A stretch of 59,359 nucleotides of DNA from a virus. Location of the stretch: IMG/VR virus record IMGVR_UViG_3300020171_000031, positions 1 through 59,359 of that record, one strand, 5' to 3'. Within the stretch, counting starts at the first letter, position 1, and the number at the start of each line of letters is the position of its first letter. Positions 47,217 to 54,847 of the stretch are shown here, one piece after another. The position numbers and the translations under genes were made by a program. Under the pieces are notes generated by a model that saw only the letters and a list, made by a program, of their open reading frames with translations, did no database searches and was not told the DNA's origin.

Positions 47217-47492
47217 CGGGGTCCACCTGGGACCGCATTAGGTCACGGGACAATGGGTGCAACATAGCGCCCCGCTGTCTCCAGTGCCCGCTGTCTCCAG
47301 TGCCCGCTGGCACGATGCAAACACGACGACCCACACTCGAAAGAGCGACAGCAGCGTAATCTACGGGATAGCGAGGTGCTGTTGGCACGCGGCCAGGGGC
47401 TGACGGTGCCGCAGATTGCCCGGCGGTTTGCCTTGAGCCAGCGGACGGTGGCCAGGATACTCGCAAGGGAGCTAAATGCAGCGCGGAGATAG
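47213..47492 (+). pseudogene. HTH regulator disrupted by a 16-bp tandem duplication
   Basis: If one copy of the duplication at 47271-47302 is removed, the frame reads WDRIRSRDNGCNIAPRCLQC, then PLARCKHDDPHSKERQQRN and LLARGQGLTVPQIARRFALS with a helix-turn-helix, ending near TAG 47492. The C..CPL..C..D.P motif is typical of phage HTH regulators. The duplication shifts the frame by one base. No ATG is seen; the start is unclear. Confidence 0.6.
47271..47310. repeat. 16-bp tandem duplication plus partial third copy
   Basis: CCCGCTGTCTCCAGTG occurs at 47271-47286 and 47287-47302, then CCCGCTG again. It lies within the HTH gene and changes its frame. Confidence 0.85.
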
Positions 47493-47676
47493 GTGCGCTA
47501 GGTGTGGCCAGGCTCCACTGGTGCTGGACCAGGACGCGCTTGGAAGTCGCCTAGTTTGTCCAATCTGTGCCGCCGAGACGTTGCTAGAGGTCAAAGAGCG
47601 CGCCGCCGGTTCTAGTGGGTCAGGGTCAGCTACGCTTCCCTTTCGGCTCAGGCTAGACGAGCGGCCCCAGGAATAG
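47476..47676 (+). CDS. Zinc-type protein, 66 aa
   Basis: ATG 47476 overlaps the HTH stop. CARCGQAPLV and CPICAAETLL form a zinc-ribbon pair. Last gene of the rightward arm, ending 1 nt before the terminator hairpin. Confidence 0.68.
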   Translation: MQRGDRCARCGQAPLVLDQDALGSRLVCPICAAETLLEVKERAAGSSGSGSATLPFRLRLDERPQE

Positions 47677-47701
47677 AACCGCCCGGGTTCGCCGGGCGGT
47701 T
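47677..47701. terminator. Convergent terminator hairpin
   Basis: AACCGCCCGG (47677-47686) pairs perfectly with CCGGGCGGTT (47692-47701), 5-nt loop. Symmetrical, so it can end both arms, which converge here; only weak U runs follow. Confidence 0.75.
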
Positions 47702-47729
47702 GTCGTCTGTTCGGGGAGCGCGGAGTCGT

Positions 47730-47945
47730 CTACCCGTAGCGGGTGGACCGGATGTGGGCGCCGGCGCTGCGGCAGCAGTCCACAAACTTCCGCATCTTGG
47801 CGACGTTGCCGCGGCCGCCGGGCGTCCCCTTCATGCAGGCCCCCACCTTGCGGTTGAACTCCGACGGGCGGTGGCCCTGCATACCGAACAGGGCGCGGAT
47901 GCTCACCTTGTACCCCTTCCTGATTCCGTTAATGGATACTGGCAC
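47730..47945 (-). CDS. Small basic protein, 71 aa, end of leftward arm
   Basis: GTG 47945 after GAGGAGGACGTAG. MPVSINGIRKGYKVSIRALF then FVDCCRSAGAHIRSTRYG. The N-terminal part could be an SH3-type barrel. Unknown. Confidence 0.6.
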   Translation of the reverse strand: MPVSINGIRKGYKVSIRALFGMQGHRPSEFNRKVGACMKGTPGGRGNVAKMRKFVDCCRSAGAHIRSTRYG

Positions 47946-48167
47946 CTACGTCCTCCTCTTTTTGACTTCGCTTGCTACCAACTGGAGCGCCAGGTGGTTC
48001 GGGCGTGTCCCCGCCGCCATCAAGCGGTCCAGGTTTAGCCTCATGGCATCAGTGGGCGCCTCTGCGCCCAGCGCCCCGGCGAGGGCCGTCAGGGCGGCTT
48101 CCCTGTCCCCCTTTCCGTAGGAGATGAGGGCCTCCTGCAACTTCTCTAGCGCTACTACGTCCCGCAT
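47946..48167 (-). CDS. Small helical protein, 73 aa
   Basis: ATG 48167. MRDVVALEKLQEALISYGKG forms helices with a possible TPR-like hairpin (DREAALTALAGALGAEAPTD). Abuts the next gene directly. Function unknown. Confidence 0.6.
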   Translation of the reverse strand: MRDVVALEKLQEALISYGKGDREAALTALAGALGAEAPTDAMRLNLDRLMAAGTRPNHLALQLVASEVKKRRT

Positions 48168-48179
48168 CCCTCAACACAA

Positions 48180-48208
48180 AAGGCCACGAGGACTCGCCTC
48201 GTGGCCTT
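48180..48208. terminator. Terminator hairpin in the leftward arm
   Basis: AAGGCCACGAGG (48180-48191) pairs perfectly with CCTCGTGGCCTT (48197-48208), 12-bp stem, 5-nt loop. It separates the 48251-48759 gene from the 48167 gene. Confidence 0.75.
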
Positions 48209-48250
48209 ATCGACAGCTTTGCCGCTCTTGTCTGGCCTACAGCGTCTAAT

Positions 48251-48759
48251 CTACCCCTCCTGGTGCGAGTTGTCAAGAGAGAAGGAGAAGGTCTTCCACT
48301 CATGGCAGTAATGGCACTTCACGCTGACGCTGCCGACGCCTGCTTGGAAATCTATGTAGACGAGGAGGAAGTGGCGGCAGCTGGGGCAGTACCAGGGATC
48401 CCCTCGGACGGAGTCGGGGACGCCAGCTGGTCTAGGTCGAGCAGGTCCATCAGGTTCTGCGCGTCCTCCCGCGCCTTCGCCATCTCGGCCGTGCAGTCCG
48501 CCTGGGGGGTCAGCTGGCACAGGGCCGCGCTGCTCACGGAGTCCAGCAGGTACGTCGCCTCGTCGTGGCACACTTCGCATGTGGTCTCCTGCAAATCTTT
48601 TCGGAACGCCTCCGCCTTCTTCAGCGCCGCCTCCGTGTCGCCCTCCTCCAGCGCCTTCAGCACGGCGCCAGTAGCACGCCTGTACCGGTCGAACACGGGC
48701 CGCATCTCCGCGATAACGGCGGGGTCCAGTCCGTCTTGCTGTTCAATGGGTTGGTCCAA
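48251..48759 (-). pseudogene. Helical zinc-ribbon protein split at a G-run
   Basis: ATG 48759 starts MDQPIEQQDGLDPAVIAEMR and stops at 48352. The other frame encodes WYCPSCRHFLLVYIDFQAGV with a later CHYCHEW and ends at 48251, but has no start codon. Adding one G to the run at 48400-48403 gives PSEGDPWYCPSCR and joins both. Programmed slippage or a base-calling slip. Includes a CEVCH site about residue 58. Confidence 0.55.
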
Positions 48760-48788
48760 TGGTCACACCTCTCTGTCTCAACCCCATC

Positions 48789-49466
48789 CTAAACCACGCT
48801 ATCCAGCAGCGCAAATGGGACACTCCCCGTAGTGCCAGCCGCGTATGCAGCCGCCGCGACTGCCGGCAAGGTGGCCGGGAAAACACCCGTGCTCACCGCG
48901 AACTGTGCTCTGACTAGAAGTCCCAGATTCCTGGCTCCCAATGGCGCTACATCTGCCCCCCAGAACGTTGTTCCGAGAGGGGCGCCCAAGGAGTTGAACC
49001 CGGCTGTCGTTCCTGTGGATACCACGGTCACGCAAAACCAGTATTTCACTCCTCCAGTCAGCGTGATGGGCAGGCCCGCCGAGATGTTCAGCCACGTGTT
49101 GACGGCGCTTGTGACCGTACCCGAATCCCAGACTTTCGCGGAACCCACCCCAACGCGGTAAATGGCGAACTTGTACAGGTTGGCTGTCGCGCCTATGCCA
49201 AACAGCCTGATTCTCTGTACGGTGATGTCAACGGGCGGCGTGAACTGCACACATCGGGCCAAGCTGACGGTAATTGCCGTAGGGGTAGGCCCGGCTACCG
49301 CACCCTGTACCCACGCTTGCATCTGCTTAATGGGGTCGGAGTCCCCCATCATGCCGTGCAGAACGCCATACCATGCTGGGGGGGATGACCCAGCATGGCC
49401 GTGGAGGGTGGTCTGGGCCCCTCCCACCAGTGGGGCCGCAGCTACCTTCTCAGTCGCCACTGCCAC
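48789..49466 (-). CDS. Virion-surface-type protein, 225 aa
   Basis: ATG 49466. Beta-rich, Gly/Ala/Thr-rich (ARCVQFTPPVDITVQRIRLF, then LPITLTGGVKYWFCVTVVST). A jelly-roll or Ig-like lectin fold is possible. Its C-terminus is Ala-rich. Likely fibre or spike component by context. No family known. Confidence 0.7.
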   Translation of the reverse strand: MAVATEKVAAAPLVGGAQTTLHGHAGSSPPAWYGVLHGMMGDSDPIKQMQAWVQGAVAGPTPTAITVSLARCVQFTPPVDITVQRIRLFGIGATANLYKFAIYRVGVGSAKVWDSGTVTSAVNTWLNISAGLPITLTGGVKYWFCVTVVSTGTTAGFNSLGAPLGTTFWGADVAPLGARNLGLLVRAQFAVSTGVFPATLPAVAAAAYAAGTTGSVPFALLDSVV

Positions 49467-49468
49467 GC

Positions 49469-49786
49469 TTACACCGGCACGTCGTCATAATCCACGCTCA
49501 GCTTACCCGCAGCGTCCCGCTGGATGGCGACAACCTTGAACTCGGTTGCCACTGGGCTCGTCTTGATGTAGCCGCGAGCCGTGTCGACCATCTCGTCCAG
49601 GTTGTCCTTGGCCGCGCCATTGCCAAGCTCCGCGTTGGTGACCTCACCGGACTCGATGGGTCTGGCGGCAGCCGCCACAGAACTCGCTCTGGTAATCTGC
49701 GCCGCAGCTGCGTTCACTTTCCCGACTATCTGGTCGTCGGTGTAGGACTGCGCGGCGGGGTCTAATTGCATGCTCTGTATTGCCAT
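49469..49786 (-). CDS. Small virion-arm protein with C-terminal YDD motif, 105 aa
   Basis: ATG 49786 with AGGAGGAAC. Helical, then a terminal strand pair KVVAIQRDAAGKLSVDYDDV. The last 20 residues resemble those of the next protein (DPATGKLVVEYDDTPA), so both may use the same oligomerisation tip. Confidence 0.68.
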   Translation of the reverse strand: MAIQSMQLDPAAQSYTDDQIVGKVNAAAAQITRASSVAAAARPIESGEVTNAELGNGAAKDNLDEMVDTARGYIKTSPVATEFKVVAIQRDAAGKLSVDYDDVPV

Positions 49787-49798
49787 GTTCCTCCTCCT

Positions 49799-49999
49799 CT
49801 ACGCTGGGGTATCGTCGTATTCCACTACCAGCTTGCCCGTGGCGGGGTCAACATACAGATTCGTCACCCTGCACATTCCACTTGGCGGAGAAGAGGTGAA
49901 GGCGGCACTCCACACCGGGTCAGCGCCTGCTCCTTGTGCGGTCAGGACCTGCCCCTTCGTCCCCGCTACTGTTGGCAGGTGTCCATGGTCTTGTGGCAT
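49799..49999 (-). CDS. Small fibre-type protein with C-terminal YDD motif, 66 aa
   Basis: MPQDHGHLPTVAGTKGQVLT, then WSAAFTSSPPSGMCRVTNLY, ends VEYDDTPA. The TVAGTKGQVLTAQGAGADPVW pattern is common in phage tail fibres and chaperone-associated repeats. Supports a fibre role for this block. Confidence 0.66.
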   Translation of the reverse strand: MPQDHGHLPTVAGTKGQVLTAQGAGADPVWSAAFTSSPPSGMCRVTNLYVDPATGKLVVEYDDTPA

Positions 50000-50021
50000 G
50001 TCACATCCTCACACCCTCCGA

Positions 50022-51190
50022 CTAGCCGTAGATGCGGCCGCCTGGTCGTGACATGCCGGCAGGGCCGCCTGACTGTTGCGGTTGACCGCCAAAGCTCGGA
50101 GCGTCCGGCAATCCGGAGCGCCGTTGCACCAACTCCTCGACCTCCTGCTCGTCAAACGGGCCTGGGGTCTGGACGCTCTCCGGATACTGCACCCAGTAGT
50201 ACCACCCGTCATCGTACTGCACTTTCACGATGACGACGCCCTTGCCCACGAGTTGCCCCTTTGTCCATCGCTGCACCTCGCGGATGAGGCCGGACCGCTT
50301 CAGGCTTGTCAGGAGCTCGGCCGAGATCCTTTCCCCCGGCCAGGAGGTGCGCGACACCATCTGCACGATGGTTTCTCCAGGCGTGTTGGGGCTCCCGCGG
50401 ATGAGCGTCAGGGCAGCTTTTCCGGACTCGGTGAGCAATATCTTCTCCGGCGGGATACCGTGCAAGGCCCACCGGGCCTTGAGCGCGCGCCGTTGGTCCA
50501 GCGGCATCCAACGGGCTTGCTCCTTCGTCACGCGAACCCCCCGGATGGGCACCGGAGCCACACCCGCCCCCACCGGCACCCCCTCCGTCCAGGGCAGTGG
50601 TATCTCGTGTATCCCCCGCTCCACCATGCCACGCACGATGGCCTTGAGTCGGTCCAACTCAAGGTCCACGTCACGACGAGTCAAGCCGGTGTATTTCTTC
50701 ACCAGCTTCCTGCCATTGTGGTCCTGGAGGGTGAGGTAGCCGCTGGAGAATGGCCCCTGCCCCGGCCGGCCGCCCCGCATGTTCACGTGGATGCTGAATT
50801 GCCAGACGTGATGCCACATGTCCAGGGTCGTGACGGCCCTGCCGGCGAAGTGCGGTACGGGCTCTCCGGCCAGCCTGCGCTCCTCCCCGAAGAACTGGTT
50901 GAACTGGTGCGCTACAGCTGGTGCTGGCATGTCAGCCTCCTGCGGGATACAGCTTGTGGCCTGCCCCTCAAGGTTCGCCAGGTCATGGGTCTCGTTTCCG
51001 AACTGTCTGGATTCCGCTGCTTCGTGGAATTGGTCCAGATAGCCCTTAACGTTCTCCACAACGTCCGCCAACCTGACGCGCCCCACTCCTCATCAGAGGA
51101 GTCCAGCATCCCCTTGGAGGCCTTCCGCTCAACTTCCTGTAGAAGTTGAAGCGCCCCTGCCCAGTCTTTTGCGGCTCTCTCACAATTCAT
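50022..51190 (-). pseudogene. Virion-arm protein with GYF-like end, split at a G-run
   Basis: ATG 51190 (SD AGGAGGAGAATAGCC) starts MNCERAAKDWAGALQLLQEV. Near residue 36 the coding frame changes to GRVRLADVVENVKGYLDQFH, open to 50022. One extra G at the G4 run (plus-strand CCCC 51081-51084) would make DEEWGRVRLADVV. The C-terminal part has a GYF-like segment YYWVQYPESVQTPGPFDEQE. About 389 residues if joined. Function unknown. Confidence 0.6.
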
Positions 51191-51192
51191 GG

Positions 51193-52260
51193 CTATTCTC
51201 CTCCTAGCGTCGCCTTCTCGCCGGGCGCCAAGCGGCTCCAGCCGTCTCCCATTGGCCTGTCATACAGCTCCAGCTGCTTGAGCGCGCTCATGCGCCACCA
51301 GATGGGATGGCCGCCGCTGTTGCTTACCCTCACAGGGCCATGAATGGGGATGACCTCCGTAGCGCCCTTGGCTACTGCAACGCCCACGGCTACTGTGGAG
51401 GGGCCGACGCCCTGCGCCATATGCGTGACCGTGATATGCGTCAGCTTCCCATAATTGACGATGGTGAGGCTTGGGGAGAGCTTAGGTGCTCCGAAGCGGC
51501 GGGTAAACTCCGCCTCACTGAGGGGCGGCCCCTGGTACTCGACGTAGTTGGCCGGGACGCGCAGCGTCTCGCCGGTGTGCTTGCCCTCCAACACCAGCAC
51601 CTCATAGCCTGGATGGCCAGCGCCGGTGATGTAGCCGCCGACGGCTGGTGTCACGTCATAATATGACACGACCCGCGCCTTCACCCAGCCCTGCGAACCG
51701 GACCGCATCCTGACGATACTGCCGTTTGCTATCACACTCGCCTCCTTCGGCTGCACCCTGGCCAGAAGTGCCGGCGCGGCCCTGGGCGCCGGGCGAATGT
51801 ACTCCCGGACCGTCTTGAGGCCACGCTGCGCCTCCAGCTTCCTGGAACGTTCGCCATCCTCAAAGCCGTCTGTGGCCAGCCGCCTGTAGTCTTCCGCATG
51901 GACGAACACCAGAACCCGCGACCAGTAGCCACCCCACTGGCCATCGTAGGTGACCACCCACACGCGGGTGCCCTTGGCTACTTCCACCGTGCGCTCGTAG
52001 GGGCTCCGCACGACGTTCATAGTGGTGTCATAGGAATAGGCCGGACCTTTGCTGAGCTGCCTCCCATCCCAGGAGAACGAGTGGGTGAACGCGAAGTCAC
52101 CTTGCGCGCTTGGGTTGAACGTGTCTGGGCACTGGACCACCTCGACCGCCTGGGCAAACTTGATGGGCAGACGTCCACCAGCCTCCGCCAGGACCTGCGG
52201 GGCCTCCGGCAGAATCCGCTGGAGCTTCGCCATCGGAAGCTTCGGTGTCCAGCGCGCCAT
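51193..52260 (-). CDS. Virion-arm protein, 355 aa
   Basis: MARWTPKLPMAKLQRILPEA. Middle part has repeated beta segments, the C-terminal 100 residues (TIVNYGKLTHITVTHMAQGV) resemble an Ig- or CARDB-like sandwich. Pro/Arg linkers separate domains. Tail or fibre-type protein by context. No enzyme motif found. Confidence 0.7.
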   Translation of the reverse strand: MARWTPKLPMAKLQRILPEAPQVLAEAGGRLPIKFAQAVEVVQCPDTFNPSAQGDFAFTHSFSWDGRQLSKGPAYSYDTTMNVVRSPYERTVEVAKGTRVWVVTYDGQWGGYWSRVLVFVHAEDYRRLATDGFEDGERSRKLEAQRGLKTVREYIRPAPRAAPALLARVQPKEASVIANGSIVRMRSGSQGWVKARVVSYYDVTPAVGGYITGAGHPGYEVLVLEGKHTGETLRVPANYVEYQGPPLSEAEFTRRFGAPKLSPSLTIVNYGKLTHITVTHMAQGVGPSTVAVGVAVAKGATEVIPIHGPVRVSNSGGHPIWWRMSALKQLELYDRPMGDGWSRLAPGEKATLGGE

Positions 52261-52767
52261 CTACTTCTCCTGCTGGCCCCGCAGCGGGCGGTTCGGGTCA
52301 CAGGCGCAGGTGAGCAGATGGTCGAATGCCGCGTCAACCAACTCGTCCACGAGGGCGTCCTGTACACCGTGTCGGGCGGTGACCAGGTCAACGAGCGCCA
52401 CGTCCCGCGCCTCGTCCCTCTGCACACGCGCCATCCCCTCGCTGTAGCGCGCCGTCGCCTGATCATACCTCTGCCGAACCTCATCATGCAGCATGGCTCG
52501 GGTCTCGTCGAGCGATTTATCGGAGATATGCCCGCCCATCTCGCCATAAAAAACACTGATATAGTCTGCTGCCGCAAGCAGACTTCTAACTTCCCCGATG
52601 CACTCCGCCCGCTGGGGTGCCTCCCGCTCAGGCGGCGGCGCCTCGCGAAAGTACCGGCCGTCGGTGGTGGAGACATACAGGCGGCCATCCGGACCGCGCA
52701 ACGTCTCGTCCCCATCGTCATGCCGCTTCACCAGGGTGAAGCCGAGCATCTCCAGCGAGCTGTCCAT
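52261..52767 (-). CDS. Hypothetical virion-arm protein, 168 aa
   Basis: MDSSLEMLGFTLVKRHDDGD then GPDGRLYVSTTDGRYFREAP, and a helical charged C-terminal half. Stop abuts the next gene. Possibly a chaperone or assembly protein, but unassigned. Confidence 0.68.
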   Translation of the reverse strand: MDSSLEMLGFTLVKRHDDGDETLRGPDGRLYVSTTDGRYFREAPPPEREAPQRAECIGEVRSLLAAADYISVFYGEMGGHISDKSLDETRAMLHDEVRQRYDQATARYSEGMARVQRDEARDVALVDLVTARHGVQDALVDELVDAAFDHLLTCACDPNRPLRGQQEK

Positions 52768-52771
52768 ACGC

Positions 52772-53080
52772 TTACCCCTTTCTCGTGACCACGACGATGC
52801 CGACCGCTGCGGCCCCCACTCCGAGGAGCGGCCCCCACCGGCGCCAGAACGAGGGGGCGGGCAGGATCAACTCCACCGGGAACTGCGTGATGGCACCCAG
52901 GACGTACTGCTCAATAAGCTGCACGTCAGCCATGGTGACCAGGCCGTCGCCATCCACGTCGGCCCGCTTGCGCTGGTCAGCCGTCGGGACAGAAAGCCCC
53001 AGGGCGAACCTCTCGGCGAGGATCGCGTCCCCCATGTCCACCACACCATCAGCGTTCGGGTCTCCATAGTAAACAGCCAT
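52772..53080 (-). CDS. Membrane-anchored dockerin protein, 102 aa
   Basis: Two dockerin calcium repeats: YYGDPNADGVVDMGDAILAE and RADVDGDGLVTMADVQLIEQ. The C-terminal 25 residues (GPLLGVGAAAVGIVVVTRKG) form a membrane anchor. It matches the dockerin parts of the 6662-7429 protein but lacks the GYF insert. It may bind cohesins on partner or host proteins (inference). Confidence 0.82.
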   Translation of the reverse strand: MAVYYGDPNADGVVDMGDAILAERFALGLSVPTADQRKRADVDGDGLVTMADVQLIEQYVLGAITQFPVELILPAPSFWRRWGPLLGVGAAAVGIVVVTRKG

Positions 53081-53089
53081 GGTGTCCTC

Positions 53090-53884
53090 CTAATACTCCA
53101 ACTGGCGCCCGCCCTCGCGGACACCCCGCACGTTCCACGCCACCGCCCGGGGCGTGTAGCCGAACACCTTCTCCCGCCGGACCGATGTGGCCAGCATGGC
53201 ATCCCTGTCCAGCACTATCGCGTCCGGCCCGTACATCTCCAGCACCCTCCGGCCCAGGTCCAAGTCCTCCCGCCCCCCCACTGTCGGGTCTATGCTTTCA
53301 TCATAACCCCCCACAGCCAGGAAAGCAGCCCGCCACAGCGCCACGCCGCGGCCCGTCGTGTGGCTCCGCGGCTTTATCAGCTGCCACGGGTTCCACAGCA
53401 TGGCGTTCGCAAATGAGTCGTACACCGTCTCGGCACCATGCGCCATCACGGCCGTGGGGTGCTGCTCCAGCAGCAGGACCATGCGCTCCGCATACTCCGG
53501 TGACAGAATGCAGTCGGCGTCGCAGAAGATGAGGGCCTCTCCGGTGGCTGCCTCCGCGCCGGCGTTGCGCGCCGGTGAGATGCCGAGCTTCGGGAAGTCC
53601 ACCATCAGGGCGCCGTACTGCTGCGCTAGCTCTCGCGTTCTCTCCTTCGCCTCCGGCGGCGAGCTGTCCAGTATGACCACCTCGATGGGCGTGTAGCTCT
53701 GGCGCTCAATGCTCTGGAGAAGCCGCTCCAGGTACGCGTCCTCCTCCAGGGTGGGGATGATGATGCTCACCAGGGGGCCGGTGCTCATGTGATCTGCGCT
53801 CTTCTCCTGGGCGCGCCCTATCGCCACGGCCGCGCTGGCCGCGTTGACCGCCAGGCCCACGAGGAGCAGTCCCAGGAACATCAT
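53090..53884 (-). CDS. GT2-family glycosyltransferase, membrane-anchored
   Basis: 264 residues; ATG 53884. Residues 2-20 are a transmembrane helix. Core: VSIIIPTLEEDAYLERLLQS (nucleotide-binding start), LIFCDADCILSPEYAERMVL (DxD-type metal site) and GGREDLDLGRRVLEM (C-terminal ED motif). GT2 enzymes transfer sugars from nucleotide donors. It may decorate host surface or virion proteins. Confidence 0.88.
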   Translation of the reverse strand: MMFLGLLLVGLAVNAASAAVAIGRAQEKSADHMSTGPLVSIIIPTLEEDAYLERLLQSIERQSYTPIEVVILDSSPPEAKERTRELAQQYGALMVDFPKLGISPARNAGAEAATGEALIFCDADCILSPEYAERMVLLLEQHPTAVMAHGAETVYDSFANAMLWNPWQLIKPRSHTTGRGVALWRAAFLAVGGYDESIDPTVGGREDLDLGRRVLEMYGPDAIVLDRDAMLATSVRREKVFGYTPRAVAWNVRGVREGGRQLEY

Positions 53885-53890
53885 GCGCTC

Positions 53891-54127
53891 CTACAGCTGT
53901 GCCAGGACTTCCGCCTTGGTGAAGGGACCGTACTCGGTCCCGGGCACCTCATCGAACATGATGTAGTACGCCCACTGGCCGCCGCTGTACCCCACCCGCG
54001 ACACCGTGACGCGGGAGCCGAGCCGCTGGCCCTCCTGCCAGGCGGGACCCTTCTGCTTCTCCATCCACCAGGCGGCACCGAATCCCGCGGCCAGCAGGCC
54101 GAGGCCCCAGGTGAGTGCGTTGTTCAT
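53891..54127 (-). CDS. Membrane-anchored GYF-like protein, 78 aa
   Basis: ATG 54127 after GGAGGAGCAC. Residues 4-20 (ALTWGLGLLAAGFGAAWW) form an anchor. The C-terminal domain has WAYYIMFDEVPGTEYGPFTK plus AEVLAQL, the GYF-type pattern seen in the proteins at 6662 and 50022. GYF domains bind Pro-rich peptides. Confidence 0.75.
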   Translation of the reverse strand: MNNALTWGLGLLAAGFGAAWWMEKQKGPAWQEGQRLGSRVTVSRVGYSGGQWAYYIMFDEVPGTEYGPFTKAEVLAQL

Positions 54128-54138
54128 GTGCTCCTCCC

Positions 54139-54651
54139 TCACGTGATGTCCGGCTTGTTGGCCGTCAGGACTGGGCCGTTCAGCTCAAATATCCACGACA
54201 GCAGCTTCCTCGCGTACAGGACGCCGCAGACAGCGACTGCTGCTACTATCCCAATCAGAGCGCCGTAGTCTATCCAGATGCCGAGCCCGTCGAACCAGGC
54301 GTAGATGAAGTATCCCACTGTGAGCATCCCGAATATGGCGCAGGTGTCGAGCTCCCACTTGGAGTATTTGGACTGCCAGGCCGATGCAGCCCACAAGATG
54401 CCGAATAGGAGTGCTTGGGCCAAACCACCTGAGATGCGCGTCCAGAAGCCCGCCCACTCGGACATCTCGAAGCCGTAGTACATGCCGCCCGTCCAGTCAA
54501 ATATCACGTAGCCTTGCGTACCTGAAAGCACGTTGCCCACAAGCTGGTGGGCGGCCTCATGGAACGGGACTGCCAAGATGGCCAGTACGACCAGCATGAC
54601 CAGCATGGGGATGACCTTGGCCAGGAACCGCGCACCTGATGGTTTATTCAT
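54139..54651 (-). CDS. Site-2-protease-like membrane protein (HExxH)
   Basis: ATG 54651 after GGGGAGCAAGC. Four to five hydrophobic helices. VPFHEAAHQLVGNVLS contains an HExxH zinc site within or near a membrane helix, as in site-2 proteases (M50). A second conserved Asp motif is seen near WFDGLGIWIDYG. It may process membrane-bound virion proteins. Alternatively a non-catalytic membrane protein. Confidence 0.65.
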   Translation of the reverse strand: MNKPSGARFLAKVIPMLVMLVVLAILAVPFHEAAHQLVGNVLSGTQGYVIFDWTGGMYYGFEMSEWAGFWTRISGGLAQALLFGILWAASAWQSKYSKWELDTCAIFGMLTVGYFIYAWFDGLGIWIDYGALIGIVAAVAVCGVLYARKLLSWIFELNGPVLTANKPDIT

Positions 54652-54845
54652 GCTTGCTCCCCAAAGATGCGTCCCCAAGCCTCACCAAGGCCCTGGAACT
54701 GGTGCTTCCCCACACTAGCAATAGCTTCATTTATCTCTCCATCATCGGCTCGGCCATCGCAGCGCAGATAGCGGCGATTCTTGGCTTTCTCTCGGTGCAG
54801 CTCGGCACCGTCCAGGTCGCTCGAAATCACGTTAATCTGGCCCAC
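54648..54845 (-). CDS. Small protein, 65 aa
   Basis: GTG 54845 lies 3 bases after the upstream gene stops. MGQINVISSDLDGAELHREK is soluble and mixed alpha/beta. Overlaps the start of the M50-like gene by 4 nt. Unknown. Confidence 0.55.
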   Translation of the reverse strand: MGQINVISSDLDGAELHREKAKNRRYLRCDGRADDGEINEAIASVGKHQFQGLGEAWGRIFGEQA

Positions 54846-54847
54846 GG

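Noticed and set aside
47213-47340. Programmed frameshift in the HTH gene
   Set aside because: The frame change is explained by an exact 16-bp tandem duplication, not by a slippery sequence.
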